Source: Reyranella aquatilis (GTDB lineage Bacteria; Pseudomonadota; Alphaproteobacteria; Reyranellales; Reyranellaceae). From it: a stretch of 64,000 nt of DNA. A model generated the notes under the pieces. The model was not told the DNA's origin and ran no database searches. It saw only the letters and a list, made by a program, of their open reading frames with translations. The stretch spans positions 310,001 to 374,000 of the forward strand of contig NZ_JAJISD010000006.1 of the NCBI RefSeq assembly GCF_020880995.1, written 5' to 3'. Shown here one piece after another: positions 42,593-52,739 of this stretch; within the stretch, counting starts at the first letter, position 1; every line of letters starts with the position of its first letter. The translations under genes and the position numbers were made by a program.

Positions 42593-44638
42593 ATGTCGCC
42601 CAAAAGCACCTTCACCGTCGGCATCGATGTCGGCGGCACCTTCACCGACCTGCTGGCGATCGATCCCGCCTCGAACGAGGTGAGGCTGGCCAAGGTGCCG
42701 ACCACGGTCGAGAACCAGGCGATCGGCTTCATGGCCGCACTGGCGGCGGCCAGCCTCGACCCGGCGCTGTTGCAGGCGGTCGTCCACGGCACGACCACGA
42801 CCACCAACGCGTTGCTGGAACGCAAGATCGCCAGGGTCGGCCTGATCACCACCAAGGGCTTCCGCGACGTGCTGGAGCTGGGCCGCCGCACGCGCCCGCA
42901 GCCCTATGGCCTGCGCGGCACCTTCCGGCCGGTGATCGACCGCGAGGTGCGGCTCGAAGTGCCCGAGCGCATGGATGCCGACGGCAAGATCCTGACGCCG
43001 CTCGACGAGGAGGCCGTTGCAGGAGCGGCGAAGGCCTTGCTGGCGGCGGGATGCGAGGCTGTCGTCATCCATTTCCTGCACAGCTACATCAACCCGGCGC
43101 ACGAGCGGCGAGCCGCCGAGATCGTGCGCGGGCTCTGGCCCAACGCCTATGTCACGGCAGGGCACGTCATCCTGTCGGAATATCGCGAGTACGAGCGCGG
43201 CGTGACCGCGGCGGTGAACGCCTCGGTCCAGCCGGTGCTCGACCGCTACCTGTCGCGGCTGCGGACCGAACTGAAGGCCAAGGGCTTCGACCGCGACCTG
43301 CTGGTGATGCAGGGCAATGGCGGCACCATCTCCTCGCAGCTGATCGCCGAGGCGGCGGTCAACACGGTGATGTCCGGCCCGGCCTCGGGCGTTATGGCCG
43401 CCGCCTATACCGGCCGCGCCTCGGGCCATCCCAACCTGATCACCTACGACATGGGCGGCACCTCGACCGACGTCGGCCTGATCGAGAATGCCGTGCCGCA
43501 GGTCTCGGGCGAGCTCGAGATCGAGTATGCGATGCCGATCCACGTGCCGATGGTCGACGTGCACACGATCGGCGCGGGCGGGGGGTCCATCGCCTCGGTC
43601 GATGCGGCGGGCATGCTGAGGGTTGGACCGGAGAGCGCGGGCGCGCGGCCCGGTCCCATCTGCTACGGCCGCGGCGGCGCCGAGCCCACCATCACCGACG
43701 CCAATCTGGTGCTTGGCCGGCTCAATCCCGACAAGCTGCTGGGCGTCGACCATCCCGTGACGCTCGACCATGTGCGCGACCTCATGCGGGAGAAGGTCGG
43801 CCAGCGGCTCGGCCTCGATGCCGAATCGGCGGCCGCGGCCATCCTGCGGATCGCCAACGACCGCATGGCTGGCGCGGTGCGCCTGGTGTCGCTGTCGCGC
43901 GGCCACGATCCGCGCGACTTCGCGCTGTTCGCTTTCGGCGGCGCGGGTCCCCTGCATGCGACGGCGCTGGCGCGCGAACTGGGCATTCCCACGGTGCTGG
44001 TGCCGGCGCGGCCCGGCATCACCAATGCGCTGGGCTGCGTCGTGGCCGACCTGCGCCATGACTATGTGCGCACGGTGAACAAGCCTTTGTCGGCCGTCGA
44101 CGACGCCACGGTGGCGCGCATCTATGCCGAGCAGGCGGCCGAGGGCGAGGCCACGATCGGGCGCGAGGGCGTGCCGGTGCGCGAACTGCGCCGCGTGCTG
44201 TCCGCCGACATGCAGTTCCAGGGGCAGAGTCACATCCTGTCGGTCGGCGTCGACAGCGCCGAGATCGGCGTCGCCGGCCTGCACAAGGCGTTTGCCGCCG
44301 CCTACTTCCGCCGCTTCGGCATCGAGCTGGCGGAGATCCCGCCGGTTCTCGTCAACCTGCACACGGCGGTGATCGGCGTGCGCCCCGAAATCTCGCTGGA
44401 CGCGCTCGCCGCCACCGATCGAGCGCCCACGCTCGCGGCCGCGAAACTCGGCACCCGCCGCGTGTGGTTCAGCGACGGCTGGCACGACACGCCAGTCTAT
44501 GCCCGCGAAATGCTGCCGCTCGACGCCACGCTCGAAGGACCGGCGATCCTCGAACAGCTCGACTGCACGACCGTCGTCGAACCGGGCGACACGGTCCGGC
44601 AGGACAGGCTCGGCAATTTGCTGATTTCCGTTTCTTAA
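42593..44638 (+). CDS. HyuA-type hydantoinase/oxoprolinase
   Basis: A 681-residue protein covering the N-terminal Hydant_A and central hydantoinase A domains. It has an ASKHA ATP-binding start FTVGIDVGGTFTDLLAID, the GTTTTTNALLERK phosphate loop, MQGNGGTISSQLIAEAAVNTVMSGPASGV (in part), YDMGGTSTDVGLI and AFGGAGPLHATALARELGI. Members hydrolyse cyclic amides such as hydantoins or 5-oxoproline with ATP. No HyuB partner is adjacent. It is placed directly after the importer. A cyclic lactam or imide from the heterocycle pathway is a plausible substrate. Confidence 0.88.
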   Translation: MSPKSTFTVGIDVGGTFTDLLAIDPASNEVRLAKVPTTVENQAIGFMAALAAASLDPALLQAVVHGTTTTTNALLERKIARVGLITTKGFRDVLELGRRTRPQPYGLRGTFRPVIDREVRLEVPERMDADGKILTPLDEEAVAGAAKALLAAGCEAVVIHFLHSYINPAHERRAAEIVRGLWPNAYVTAGHVILSEYREYERGVTAAVNASVQPVLDRYLSRLRTELKAKGFDRDLLVMQGNGGTISSQLIAEAAVNTVMSGPASGVMAAAYTGRASGHPNLITYDMGGTSTDVGLIENAVPQVSGELEIEYAMPIHVPMVDVHTIGAGGGSIASVDAAGMLRVGPESAGARPGPICYGRGGAEPTITDANLVLGRLNPDKLLGVDHPVTLDHVRDLMREKVGQRLGLDAESAAAAILRIANDRMAGAVRLVSLSRGHDPRDFALFAFGGAGPLHATALARELGIPTVLVPARPGITNALGCVVADLRHDYVRTVNKPLSAVDDATVARIYAEQAAEGEATIGREGVPVRELRRVLSADMQFQGQSHILSVGVDSAEIGVAGLHKAFAAAYFRRFGIELAEIPPVLVNLHTAVIGVRPEISLDALAATDRAPTLAAAKLGTRRVWFSDGWHDTPVYAREMLPLDATLEGPAILEQLDCTTVVEPGDTVRQDRLGNLLISVS

Positions 44639-44650
44639 CTCGGATTGAAT

Positions 44651-44699
44651 TGTCATCCTGAGCGAAGCGAAGGATCCTTCGCTCACGCTCAGGATGACA
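44651..44699. repeat. palindromic intergenic repeat, 14-bp perfect outer arms
   Basis: TGTCATCCTGAGCG (44651-44664) and CGCTCAGGATGACA (44686-44699) flank an inner palindrome centred on AGGATCCT. A long hairpin of the dispersed GTCATCCTGAGCGAAGCGAAGG type, lying between the hydantoinase and the first enolase-superfamily gene. It may act as a terminator or a transcript-stabilising element. Confidence 0.85.
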
Positions 44700-44719
44700 C
44701 TGAGTTTTGGGAGGAAAAA

Positions 44720-45859
44720 GTGAAAGTAACCGACGTCGTCTGCCACATCCTGAGCTGCAAGGTCGATAAGCCCTTCGTCTCGGCGCGCGGCTGGGTCTAT
44801 GGCACGCGCTCGACCTGCCTGGTCGAGATCTCGACGGACGAGGGCATTACCGGATGGGGCGAGTGCTACGGGCCCGCCGCCGTCGCCAAGACCTTCGTCG
44901 ACACGCAGTTCAAGGCGCGCGTCGTCGGCAGGGATCCGTTCGACGTCGAGGCGATCTGGGAAGATCTCTACAACAGGATCAAGGATTACGGCACAACCGG
45001 CATGGCGATCTCGGCCATCTCCGGCATCGACATCGCGCTGTGGGACATCATGGGCCGCGCGGTTAACAAGCCGGTCCACAAGCTGATCGGCGGTGCCTAT
45101 CGCAGCGAGGTGATTCCCTACGCGACCGGGCTCTACTTCATCGACATGAACCGGCTCGTCGAGGAGGCGGTCGAGGAGGCGCTGGAGTTCAAGCACGCCG
45201 GCTTCCAGGCCATCAAGATGAAGATCGGGCTGGGCGACCTGAAGCTCGACACCAAGCGCGTCGCCGCCGTGCGCGAGGCGATCGGCCCGAACGTGAAGCT
45301 GGCAGTCGACGCCAACCACTGCTTCTCGGTGCCCAACGCCATCAAGCTCGGCCGCATGCTGGAGGAACACGACATCCTGTGGTTCGAGGAGCCGATCAGT
45401 CCCGAGGACCATGATGGCTACATCGAGGTCACGCGCGCGCTCGACATGGCGGTGGCCGGCGGCGAGAACGACTTTACCCGATGGGGCTTCCGCGACGTCA
45501 TCGCGAAGAAGGCGATGGACATCGTGCAACCCGACCTCTGCGCCGCCGGCGGCTTCTCGGAGTGCCGCAAGATCGCGACGCTCGCCTCGGCCTTCGGCGT
45601 CGAATGCGTGCCGCACGCCTGGGGTTCGGCCATTGGGCTCGCCGCCACGGTGCAGTTCTTGGCGGCGCTGCCCGACCAGCCGCCGGCCTTCCGCCCGATG
45701 CCGCCGATGCTCGAGTTCGAGCAGACGCCCAATCCCCTGCGCGATCACCTGGCGCAGGCGCCGATCGAGCAGAAGAAGGGCATCGTGACGGTCCCGACCG
45801 GACCGGGCCTCGGCATCGAGATCGATCGCGAGGTGCTGAAGAAATACAAGGTGGCGTGA
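44720..45859 (+). CDS. mandelate racemase/muconate-lactonizing enzyme family protein (first copy)
   Basis: A 379-residue enolase-superfamily protein. The capping domain is followed by a TIM barrel with the KxK base pair (AIKMKIG), metal ligands in LAVDANHCF, WFEEPI and GGENDFTRWG, and His in VECVPHAWGS. These residues abstract an alpha-proton from a carboxylate; sugar-acid dehydratase or racemase activity is usual. The GTG at 44720 lies 5 bp behind GGGAGG; codons further upstream read CHPERSEGS, which is the intergenic repeat translated. It shares general plan but differs in detail from the next gene. Confidence 0.88.
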   Translation: MKVTDVVCHILSCKVDKPFVSARGWVYGTRSTCLVEISTDEGITGWGECYGPAAVAKTFVDTQFKARVVGRDPFDVEAIWEDLYNRIKDYGTTGMAISAISGIDIALWDIMGRAVNKPVHKLIGGAYRSEVIPYATGLYFIDMNRLVEEAVEEALEFKHAGFQAIKMKIGLGDLKLDTKRVAAVREAIGPNVKLAVDANHCFSVPNAIKLGRMLEEHDILWFEEPISPEDHDGYIEVTRALDMAVAGGENDFTRWGFRDVIAKKAMDIVQPDLCAAGGFSECRKIATLASAFGVECVPHAWGSAIGLAATVQFLAALPDQPPAFRPMPPMLEFEQTPNPLRDHLAQAPIEQKKGIVTVPTGPGLGIEIDREVLKKYKVA

Positions 45860-45907
45860 CGCACGACCGGCGTCCGCCGACAGCGTGCGGACGGGAGGAA
45901 GACACCA

Positions 45908-47047
45908 ATGAAAATCGTCGACGTAAAGGCCTATCCGACCAGCTATCGCGTGCCCAAGGAGCTGCAGGTTTCGCTCGGCATCGGCACCATGACCAAGCGC
46001 GACTGCGTGATGGTCAAGGTGACGACCGAGGACGGGATCGTGGGCTGGGGCGAGAGCCATCATGCGCGCTCGCCGGGCAGCATCGGCCACCTGATCAACA
46101 CGACCCTGAAGGGGTTTGTTGTCGGCATGGATGCGACCGACACGGTCGGCATCTGGGCGAAGATCTACAAGTTCCAGCTCGGCAGCCACGGCATGGGCGC
46201 CGCCACCGCCATGGCGATGAGCGGCCTCGACCAGGCGCTATGGGACATCAAGGGCAAGGCGGTGGGCTGGCCGCTCTACAAGCTGCTGGGCGGCTCCAAC
46301 AGGCCGGTGCCGGCCTATGCCGGCGGCATCTCCCTGGGTTACCAGGCGCCGGAATCGCTGGCCGACGAGGCCGAACCGATGGTGGCGGCGGGCTACAAGG
46401 CTCTGAAGCTCAGGGTCGGCGACAGCGTGAAGAACGACATCGCGCGCATGACGGCGGTGCGCAAGCGCTTCGGCGACGACATGGTGCTGCTGACCGACGC
46501 CAACACCGGCTACACGGTAGAGGATGTGCGCCGCGTCATGCCGGCGATGGACGAGCTGGGCATCTCCTGGCTGGAGGAGCCGTTCCCGGCCCACGACCAT
46601 CGCTCCTACGCGATGGCCAAGGGCTGGGGCGTGACGCCGCTGGCGGCCGGCGAGAACCACTACACGCGCTTCGAGTTCCACCGCATCATCGAGGACGGCA
46701 ACATCACCATCCTGCAGCCCGATCTTTCCAAGAGCGGCGGCATCACCGAGGTGCAGCGCATCGCGGCCGCCGCCTCGATGTGGAAGCTGCCGATCCATCC
46801 GCACAGTTCGATGACCGGCCTCAATCACGCCGTGTCGATCCACTTCCTGGCGTCGATCGATAATGGCGGCTACTTCGAGGCCGATCTCTCCGTGGCCAAC
46901 AAGTTCCGCGACGAGCTGGGCAGCGCGCCGTGGGAGATCGGCAAGGACGGCACCGTCCGCCCGCTCGACAAGCCCGGCATCGGTGTCGAGATCGACGAGG
47001 ACTTCCTGATCGCCCACCCGGTGATCGAAGGGCCAGGTTATGTGTGA
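45908..47047 (+). CDS. mandelate racemase/muconate-lactonizing enzyme family protein (second copy)
   Basis: A 379-residue enolase-superfamily protein. Barrel residues: KxR (ALKLRVG), LTDANTGY, WLEEPFPAHD, AAGENHYTRFEF, LQPDLSKSGG and IHPHSSMTGLNHA. It therefore has a KxR instead of the KxK of its neighbour and a different His environment, suggesting another substrate. ATG at 45908 is preceded by GGGAGGAAG. It follows the first copy by 48 bp, so both are probably induced together. Specific reactions cannot be assigned. Confidence 0.88.
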   Translation: MKIVDVKAYPTSYRVPKELQVSLGIGTMTKRDCVMVKVTTEDGIVGWGESHHARSPGSIGHLINTTLKGFVVGMDATDTVGIWAKIYKFQLGSHGMGAATAMAMSGLDQALWDIKGKAVGWPLYKLLGGSNRPVPAYAGGISLGYQAPESLADEAEPMVAAGYKALKLRVGDSVKNDIARMTAVRKRFGDDMVLLTDANTGYTVEDVRRVMPAMDELGISWLEEPFPAHDHRSYAMAKGWGVTPLAAGENHYTRFEFHRIIEDGNITILQPDLSKSGGITEVQRIAAAASMWKLPIHPHSSMTGLNHAVSIHFLASIDNGGYFEADLSVANKFRDELGSAPWEIGKDGTVRPLDKPGIGVEIDEDFLIAHPVIEGPGYV

Positions 47048-47070
47048 CCCCGGTCGCCGTTCACAAAAGG

Positions 47071-47182
47071 ACCTCATGCTGAGGAGGCCGCAAAGCGGCC
47101 GTCTCGAAGCATGGGCACGCGCACCACGTCTGTTGCCCATCCTTCGAGACGCCGCGCTCCGCGCGGCTCCTCAGGATGAGGT
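47071..47182. repeat. long imperfect palindromic repeat
   Basis: Outer arms CCTCATGCTGAGGAG (47072-47086) and CTCCTCAGGATGAGG (47167-47181) and inner arms GTCTCGAAGCATGGGC / GCCCATCCTTCGAGAC give a long stem-loop. It is a dispersed alphaproteobacterial intergenic element and lies between convergent genes, where it can serve as a bidirectional terminator. Confidence 0.85.
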
Positions 47183-47215
47183 GGTAGGTCTTGAGAAAGA
47201 CCAGTCCCGGACGCC

Positions 47216-48814
47216 CTACGTCGCCGGAATGAGATCGCTCGCCTTCTCCGCGATGGCGTTGGTCGCGGCGTAGGTATTGCCCGACACCATCGTCGGCATG
47301 CAGGAGGCGTCGGCGACACGCAGCCCCTCCAGGCCGATCACGCGCATGCTCAGCGGATCGACCACGGCCATCGGATCGGTGCCGAGCTTGGCGGTGCCGA
47401 CCGGGTGATAGGTCGTCGAGCCGGTCGCGCGGGCATGTGCCATCCATTGCTCGTCGGTCTGCACGGTCGGTCCCGGCAGGTTCTCCTCGATCACGTAAGA
47501 GCTGAGCGGCGGCGTGGCGAGCAGCTTGCGCAGGTACTTCATCGCCGCCAGCAGCGCGTCGCGATCGTGCTGGACGGCGAGGTAATTCGGCTGGATCTCG
47601 GGCTTGGCCGTGGGATCGGCGCTGGTCGCCTTGACGTGTCCCGTGCTTTCGGGCCGAAGCTGCGAGACGCCGAGCGTCATGCCCGGCACGCGGTCGAGTT
47701 CCGAGGTGCCGTAGCGGCCGGGCATGTAGCTGGCCGGCGCGAAGTAGAGCTGCATGTCGGGCGTGGCGAGGCCCGGACGCGTCTTGAAGTAGCCGCCGGC
47801 GTGGCTGGGCGCCGCCGTCAACAGGCCCTTGCGCGTGAAGGCATAGCGCAGCACCTCGCCCACCAGCGGCAGGCCGCGGCTCTTCTCGTTCAACGAGCCT
47901 GCGCCCTTCACGAGGGCCGAGACGCGCACCGCATAGTGGTCGCGGAAATTGCGGCCCACGCCCGGCAGCGCATGCTTCACTGCCACGCCGATCTCACGCA
48001 GGTCGTCGGCGTTGCCGATGCCGGAGATCTGCAGGAGCTGCGGCGTGTTGATCGCGCCACCGCTCAGGATCACGTCGCGACGGGCGCGGAGCTGCTTGGT
48101 CTGGCCGCCCTGGCGATAGGTGATGCCGGTGGCGCGCCGGCCTTCGAGGTCGATGCGTTCGACCAGTGCGTGAGTAATGATCCTCAGGTTCTGGCGGCCC
48201 ATTGCCGGACGCAGGTAGGCGTCGACCGGGCTCCAGCGGCGGCCGCCCTTCATCATGTTCTGATAGAGCATGGTGCCTTCCTGGTCGCCGCTGTTGTAGT
48301 CGGGCGAGCGCTTCAGCCCGAGCGCCTCGTTGGCGTCCATGAAGGCGTCGCTCAGCACATGCGGGTCGCGCTGGTCCTCGATCACCAGCGGGCCCGAGCG
48401 GCCGCGCACCTCGTCGCTGCCGCCGGTGCGGCTCTCGGCGCGCTTGAAGTAGGGCAGCAGGTCGTCCCACGACCAGCCGCGGCAGCCGAGCTGTGCCCAG
48501 GTGTCGTAGTCGGCGGACTGGCCGCGCACGTACAGATGGCCGTTGATGGAGCCCGAGCCGCCCAACACCTTGCCGCGCGGAAACCTTATCCTCCGGCCGT
48601 CGATGTGCGGGCCAGGGGCGGTCTCGTAGCCCCAGTTGAGATTGTCGTTGTAGACCGTCTTGTTGAAGCCGGCCGGCACCTTGATCCAGATATGGTTGTC
48701 CTTGCCGCCCGCCTCGATCACCGCGACCGAGTTCTTGCCCGAGGCCGACAGGCGATTGGCCAGCACGCATCCCGCGGCGCCGGCTCCGACGATGATGTAG
48801 TCGAACTCTTCCAT
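47216..48814 (-). CDS. GMC-family FAD oxidoreductase (choline/alcohol dehydrogenase-like)
   Basis: A 532-residue flavoprotein. The ADP-binding loop DYIIVGAGAAGCVLANRLSA starts the protein. GMC signature 1 is PRGKVLGGSGSINGHLYVRGQ, and signature 2 is SGGAINTPQLLQISGIG. The catalytic His-Asn region is TGSTTYHPVGTAKLG and MPTMVSGNTYAATNAIAEKA. It oxidises an alcohol to an aldehyde, donating electrons to oxygen or a quinone. ATG at 48814 follows GGGGAGG. It heads toward the two enolase-family genes and shares the minus-strand group with an aspartate-dehydrogenase-like gene and an amidase. Confidence 0.92.
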   Translation of the reverse strand: MEEFDYIIVGAGAAGCVLANRLSASGKNSVAVIEAGGKDNHIWIKVPAGFNKTVYNDNLNWGYETAPGPHIDGRRIRFPRGKVLGGSGSINGHLYVRGQSADYDTWAQLGCRGWSWDDLLPYFKRAESRTGGSDEVRGRSGPLVIEDQRDPHVLSDAFMDANEALGLKRSPDYNSGDQEGTMLYQNMMKGGRRWSPVDAYLRPAMGRQNLRIITHALVERIDLEGRRATGITYRQGGQTKQLRARRDVILSGGAINTPQLLQISGIGNADDLREIGVAVKHALPGVGRNFRDHYAVRVSALVKGAGSLNEKSRGLPLVGEVLRYAFTRKGLLTAAPSHAGGYFKTRPGLATPDMQLYFAPASYMPGRYGTSELDRVPGMTLGVSQLRPESTGHVKATSADPTAKPEIQPNYLAVQHDRDALLAAMKYLRKLLATPPLSSYVIEENLPGPTVQTDEQWMAHARATGSTTYHPVGTAKLGTDPMAVVDPLSMRVIGLEGLRVADASCMPTMVSGNTYAATNAIAEKASDLIPAT

Positions 48815-48849
48815 TCTGTTTCCTCCCCTTCTTGTGAAGGTGGTTCTTG

Positions 48850-49620
48850 TCAGGCAGCCACGACGAGTGTCGATGCCAGCTGGCGCACCGACTTCACCAT
48901 CGCCATGGCGACCAGCTTGCCGGTCTTGCGGTTCTCCTCGCTGACGGCCACGTCCTCCATGAAGGTGAACCGGCCGAACGTGCCTTTGGCTTCCAGCTCG
49001 ACGATGTGCGTGGTGAGGGCCGGATCGGCCACGATCACGACTCGCGTTTTGTCGAGGCCGAGACCCGCAATGGCGGCGGCGGCCGAGATGTTCACGTTCT
49101 GCGGATATAGTCGCGCGCCCTCGCGCACCGGCCCGTCGAAAACGGTGTAGGGTGCCGTTAGGCCGTCGAGATCGACCAGCGTCTCGGCGATCGTGCCTTT
49201 CCACGCCGACGGGTCCTTGCGCACCGTGACGGTGACACTCTCCAGCCCGCCGACCGCGGCACTGCTCAGGATGTCGAGCGCGCCGATGCCGGCCGAGGGC
49301 AGGATCAGGCGCCTGCCGCTGGCTTTCGCGGCCGCCAGCAATCGATCGAACAGCGCCGTATCGGTGAAGGCGCCGACGGACGTGACCAGAAAATCTGCGC
49401 CGTTCTCCAGCACGCGCTGACCGTACATGCTGACGGCCTCGTGGCCGGCGCATTCGGCCACGGCATCGAACTTGTGCGCGAAAAAGCGGTCGGGCTCGTG
49501 CGTCAGCAGGCCCTCCTGCCGGGGCCGGCGCACGAGGACGGACACCAGCTCGATATTCTCCAGCCCGGCAGCTTCGACATGCCTGCCGATGGCGCCGTAA
49601 CCGATCAATCCCAGCTTCAC
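48850..49620 (-). CDS. L-aspartate dehydrogenase-like protein
   Basis: A 256-residue NAD(P)-dependent enzyme. Rossmann start [15 protein letters not shown], then [47 protein letters not shown], and the substrate segment [21 protein letters not shown]. These match the aspartate dehydrogenase family, which converts aspartate to iminoaspartate or oxaloacetate plus ammonia. In catabolic clusters relatives may deaminate other amino acids. It is 35 bp upstream of the GMC gene and 10 bp downstream of the amidase gene, so these three form one transcription unit. Confidence 0.85.
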   Translation of the reverse strand: MKLGLIGYGAIGRHVEAAGLENIELVSVLVRRPRQEGLLTHEPDRFFAHKFDAVAECAGHEAVSMYGQRVLENGADFLVTSVGAFTDTALFDRLLAAAKASGRRLILPSAGIGALDILSSAAVGGLESVTVTVRKDPSAWKGTIAETLVDLDGLTAPYTVFDGPVREGARLYPQNVNISAAAAIAGLGLDKTRVVIVADPALTTHIVELEAKGTFGRFTFMEDVAVSEENRKTGKLVAMAMVKSVRQLASTLVVAA

Positions 49621-49630
49621 GAATGCACCT

Positions 49631-50905
49631 TCACGAGAGGCGGGCCTCCACCCAGCGCGCCCAAGCGACGAGCTGGTCGTCGCTGCGCAGCGGCGCGATC
49701 AGCTGCACCGACAGCGGCAGGCCGAATGGGCCGGCATTGAACGGCAGGGCAATGCAGGGCGTGCCCAAAAGCGTCCAGAAGCGATTGAAGATCGGATCGC
49801 CTGTATAGCCGAGACCGGCTGGTGCCTCGCCACGGGCGGCCGGCGCCAGCAGGAAGTCGAAGCGTTCCCACACCGCGGCGAGATCGGCCAGCGCCCGGCG
49901 CTTGCGCTTCTTCGCGTCGGCGAGCTGGGCGCGGGTGACGCTGTCGCCAACCTCGAGGCTCGCCGTCAGGCCGGGCGACAGGAGGTGGGGGAAGCGGGCG
50001 CGTTCCGGCCCGTAATGCTGGGTCGCCTCCTTGGTCATCACCCGGTTGTGCGCGGTGATCAGCGGCCCCCAGCTCTCGGGCATTTCCCAATCGCGCACCC
50101 TGGCGCCGCCGGCCCGCAGCGTGCGGGCGGCGACCTCGATGTTCTTCCTGTTGTACGGCTCGGCCTGGTCCCACCACAAAGTGCGGCAGAGACCGACGCG
50201 CGGCGCATGCTGGGGCGGATCGGCCGGCGCGTGGCCGTAGGCCGCGCGGATCAGCGCCAGGTCGTTGGCCGTGCGCGTGAAGAACCCCAGCGTGTCGAGG
50301 CTGCGGGCGTAGGTCTTGATGCCCGTCGTGTCGGCCCAGCCGAAGGTGCCCTTGTAGGCCACGACGCCGTTGAAGGCGCCGGGGCGGATCACCGAGCCGG
50401 AGGTCTGCGTGCCGTATCCGATGGGCACCATCGTGTCGGCGACGGCGGCTGCCGAGCCCGAGGAGGAGCCTCCCGGCGTATGGCGGAGATTGTGCGGATT
50501 GTGCGTCTTGCCGGCATGGGCGCCGGCGAATTCGGTCGTCACCGACTTGCCAAGCACGATGGCGCCCGCGTTCACCAGCTGCGTCACGCAGGCCGCGTCG
50601 CGGCCGGCGACATGGTCGCGGTAGATTGGCGAGCCGCAGGTGGTGGGCATCGTCCTGGTCGAGATGATGTCCTTCACCGCGAGCGGGATGCCGTGCAGCG
50701 GCCCCACCGGCCGGGCGCGCTTGTCGAGCATGTCGGCGCGCTTGCGGGCGCCTTCGGCGTCGAGCGCCTCCCAGGCGTGGACCTGCCCCTCGCGCAGCTC
50801 GATCCGGTCGAGGCACGCTTCGACGAGGTCGCGCGCCTTCAGGCGCTTCTGCGACATGCGCAGGATCGCTTCGCTCGCCGACAGCCTGTTGGGCGATTTC
50901 GCCAT
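49631..50905 (-). CDS. amidase (amidase signature family)
   Basis: A 424-residue serine amidase. The Ser-cisSer-Lys triad is visible: Lys78 in [10 protein letters not shown], the cis-Ser around residues 147-149 in [14 protein letters not shown], and the nucleophile Ser171 in [16 protein letters not shown]. It hydrolyses an amide to acid and ammonia, and fits beside the aspartate-dehydrogenase-like enzyme as a nitrogen-releasing step. The ATG at 50905 is behind GAGGGGGAAG. It is divergent from the VOC gene (85 bp spacer). Confidence 0.93.
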   Translation of the reverse strand: MAKSPNRLSASEAILRMSQKRLKARDLVEACLDRIELREGQVHAWEALDAEGARKRADMLDKRARPVGPLHGIPLAVKDIISTRTMPTTCGSPIYRDHVAGRDAACVTQLVNAGAIVLGKSVTTEFAGAHAGKTHNPHNLRHTPGGSSSGSAAAVADTMVPIGYGTQTSGSVIRPGAFNGVVAYKGTFGWADTTGIKTYARSLDTLGFFTRTANDLALIRAAYGHAPADPPQHAPRVGLCRTLWWDQAEPYNRKNIEVAARTLRAGGARVRDWEMPESWGPLITAHNRVMTKEATQHYGPERARFPHLLSPGLTASLEVGDSVTRAQLADAKKRKRRALADLAAVWERFDFLLAPAARGEAPAGLGYTGDPIFNRFWTLLGTPCIALPFNAGPFGLPLSVQLIAPLRSDDQLVAWARWVEARLS

Positions 50906-50990
50906 GCGTTCTTCCCCCTCGTAGCCAGTTGGGCGCATGATGACCGAGCCCCGGACGGAAAGGTAGTCCGGCACAATCAGGGAGCGGGCG

Positions 50991-51542
50991 ATGCCCCACG
51001 GACTTCCGTTCAAGGTCCAGAAGCTCGGCCACGCGGTGGTGAACGTCACCGACCTCGAACGGTCGCGGCGCTTCTATACCGAGGTGCTGGGCTTCAAGGT
51101 CTCCGACGTCTACCCCGCCAGCATGATGCCGGGAGGCATGGTGTTCCTGCGCTCCAACGGCGACCATCATTGCCTGGCGCTGGTCGGCGGTGCGCCGGCC
51201 GCGGAGGTCCGGGCACGCACGCTGCACCACCTTGCTTTCGAACTGGCGACGCTCGACGAGGTGTTCCGCGCCCGCGACCACCTCAGGGCGCACGGCGTCG
51301 AGATCGTCTACGAGGGCCGCCGCCGCGCCGGCTGCCAGGTCTCGGTCGAGTTCCTCGACCTGGACGGCCATCATCTCGAACTCTACTGGGGCGTCGACCA
51401 GATCGGCTCCGACGACCGCTCCCGGCCGGCCGAGGAATGGCGCCAGACCCTGACCCTCGAGGACGCCGTGCGCATCGCGCCGCCGGGACAGGACACGACC
51501 CTGCACGATTCCGAACTCAAGAGACGCATTTCCGAACGCTAG
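50991..51542 (+). CDS. VOC-family (glyoxalase/extradiol dioxygenase fold) protein
   Basis: A 183-residue protein of two beta-alpha-beta-beta-beta modules. Likely metal ligands are His14 ([25 protein letters not shown] in part), His in [13 protein letters not shown], and Glu in [14 protein letters not shown]. The pattern resembles ring-cleaving type I extradiol dioxygenases more than glyoxalase I. It could open a hydroxylated ring. It is 47 bp upstream of the RutA-like monooxygenase gene, on the same strand. Confidence 0.88.
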   Translation: MPHGLPFKVQKLGHAVVNVTDLERSRRFYTEVLGFKVSDVYPASMMPGGMVFLRSNGDHHCLALVGGAPAAEVRARTLHHLAFELATLDEVFRARDHLRAHGVEIVYEGRRRAGCQVSVEFLDLDGHHLELYWGVDQIGSDDRSRPAEEWRQTLTLEDAVRIAPPGQDTTLHDSELKRRISER

Positions 51543-51589
51543 GCTGGCATGCCGCTTGCTGCCGGGAGCCTATACGTCAGGAGGGCTCC

Positions 51590-52672
<1,083 letters not shown>

Positions 52673-52675
52673 GCC

Positions 52676-52724
52676 TCGACCTCAACCCGAGGGGCGCAGG
52701 CGCGCGTCTCAGGGTGCGGGTGTT
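52676..52724. repeat. short palindromic element
   Basis: CCTCAACCCGAGG and nearby CGCGCGTCTCAGGGTGCGG form imperfect hairpins between the convergent rutA-like and RND genes, with a small T-run. It looks like a degraded copy of the repeat family at 47071. Confidence 0.4.
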
Positions 52725-52739
52725 TTGTATGGGGCTCTG

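Noticed and set aside
44645..44719. N-terminal extension CHPERSEGS... of the first enolase-family protein
   Set aside because: This is the intergenic repeat read through as protein. The GTG at 44720 has its own ribosome binding site and homology begins there.
42500..46189. Very long minus-strand open frame antisense to the hydantoinase and first enolase-family genes
   Set aside because: It is the shadow of high-GC codon bias: composition is Arg/His/Gly-rich, no domain is recognisable, and the plus strand has clear genes.
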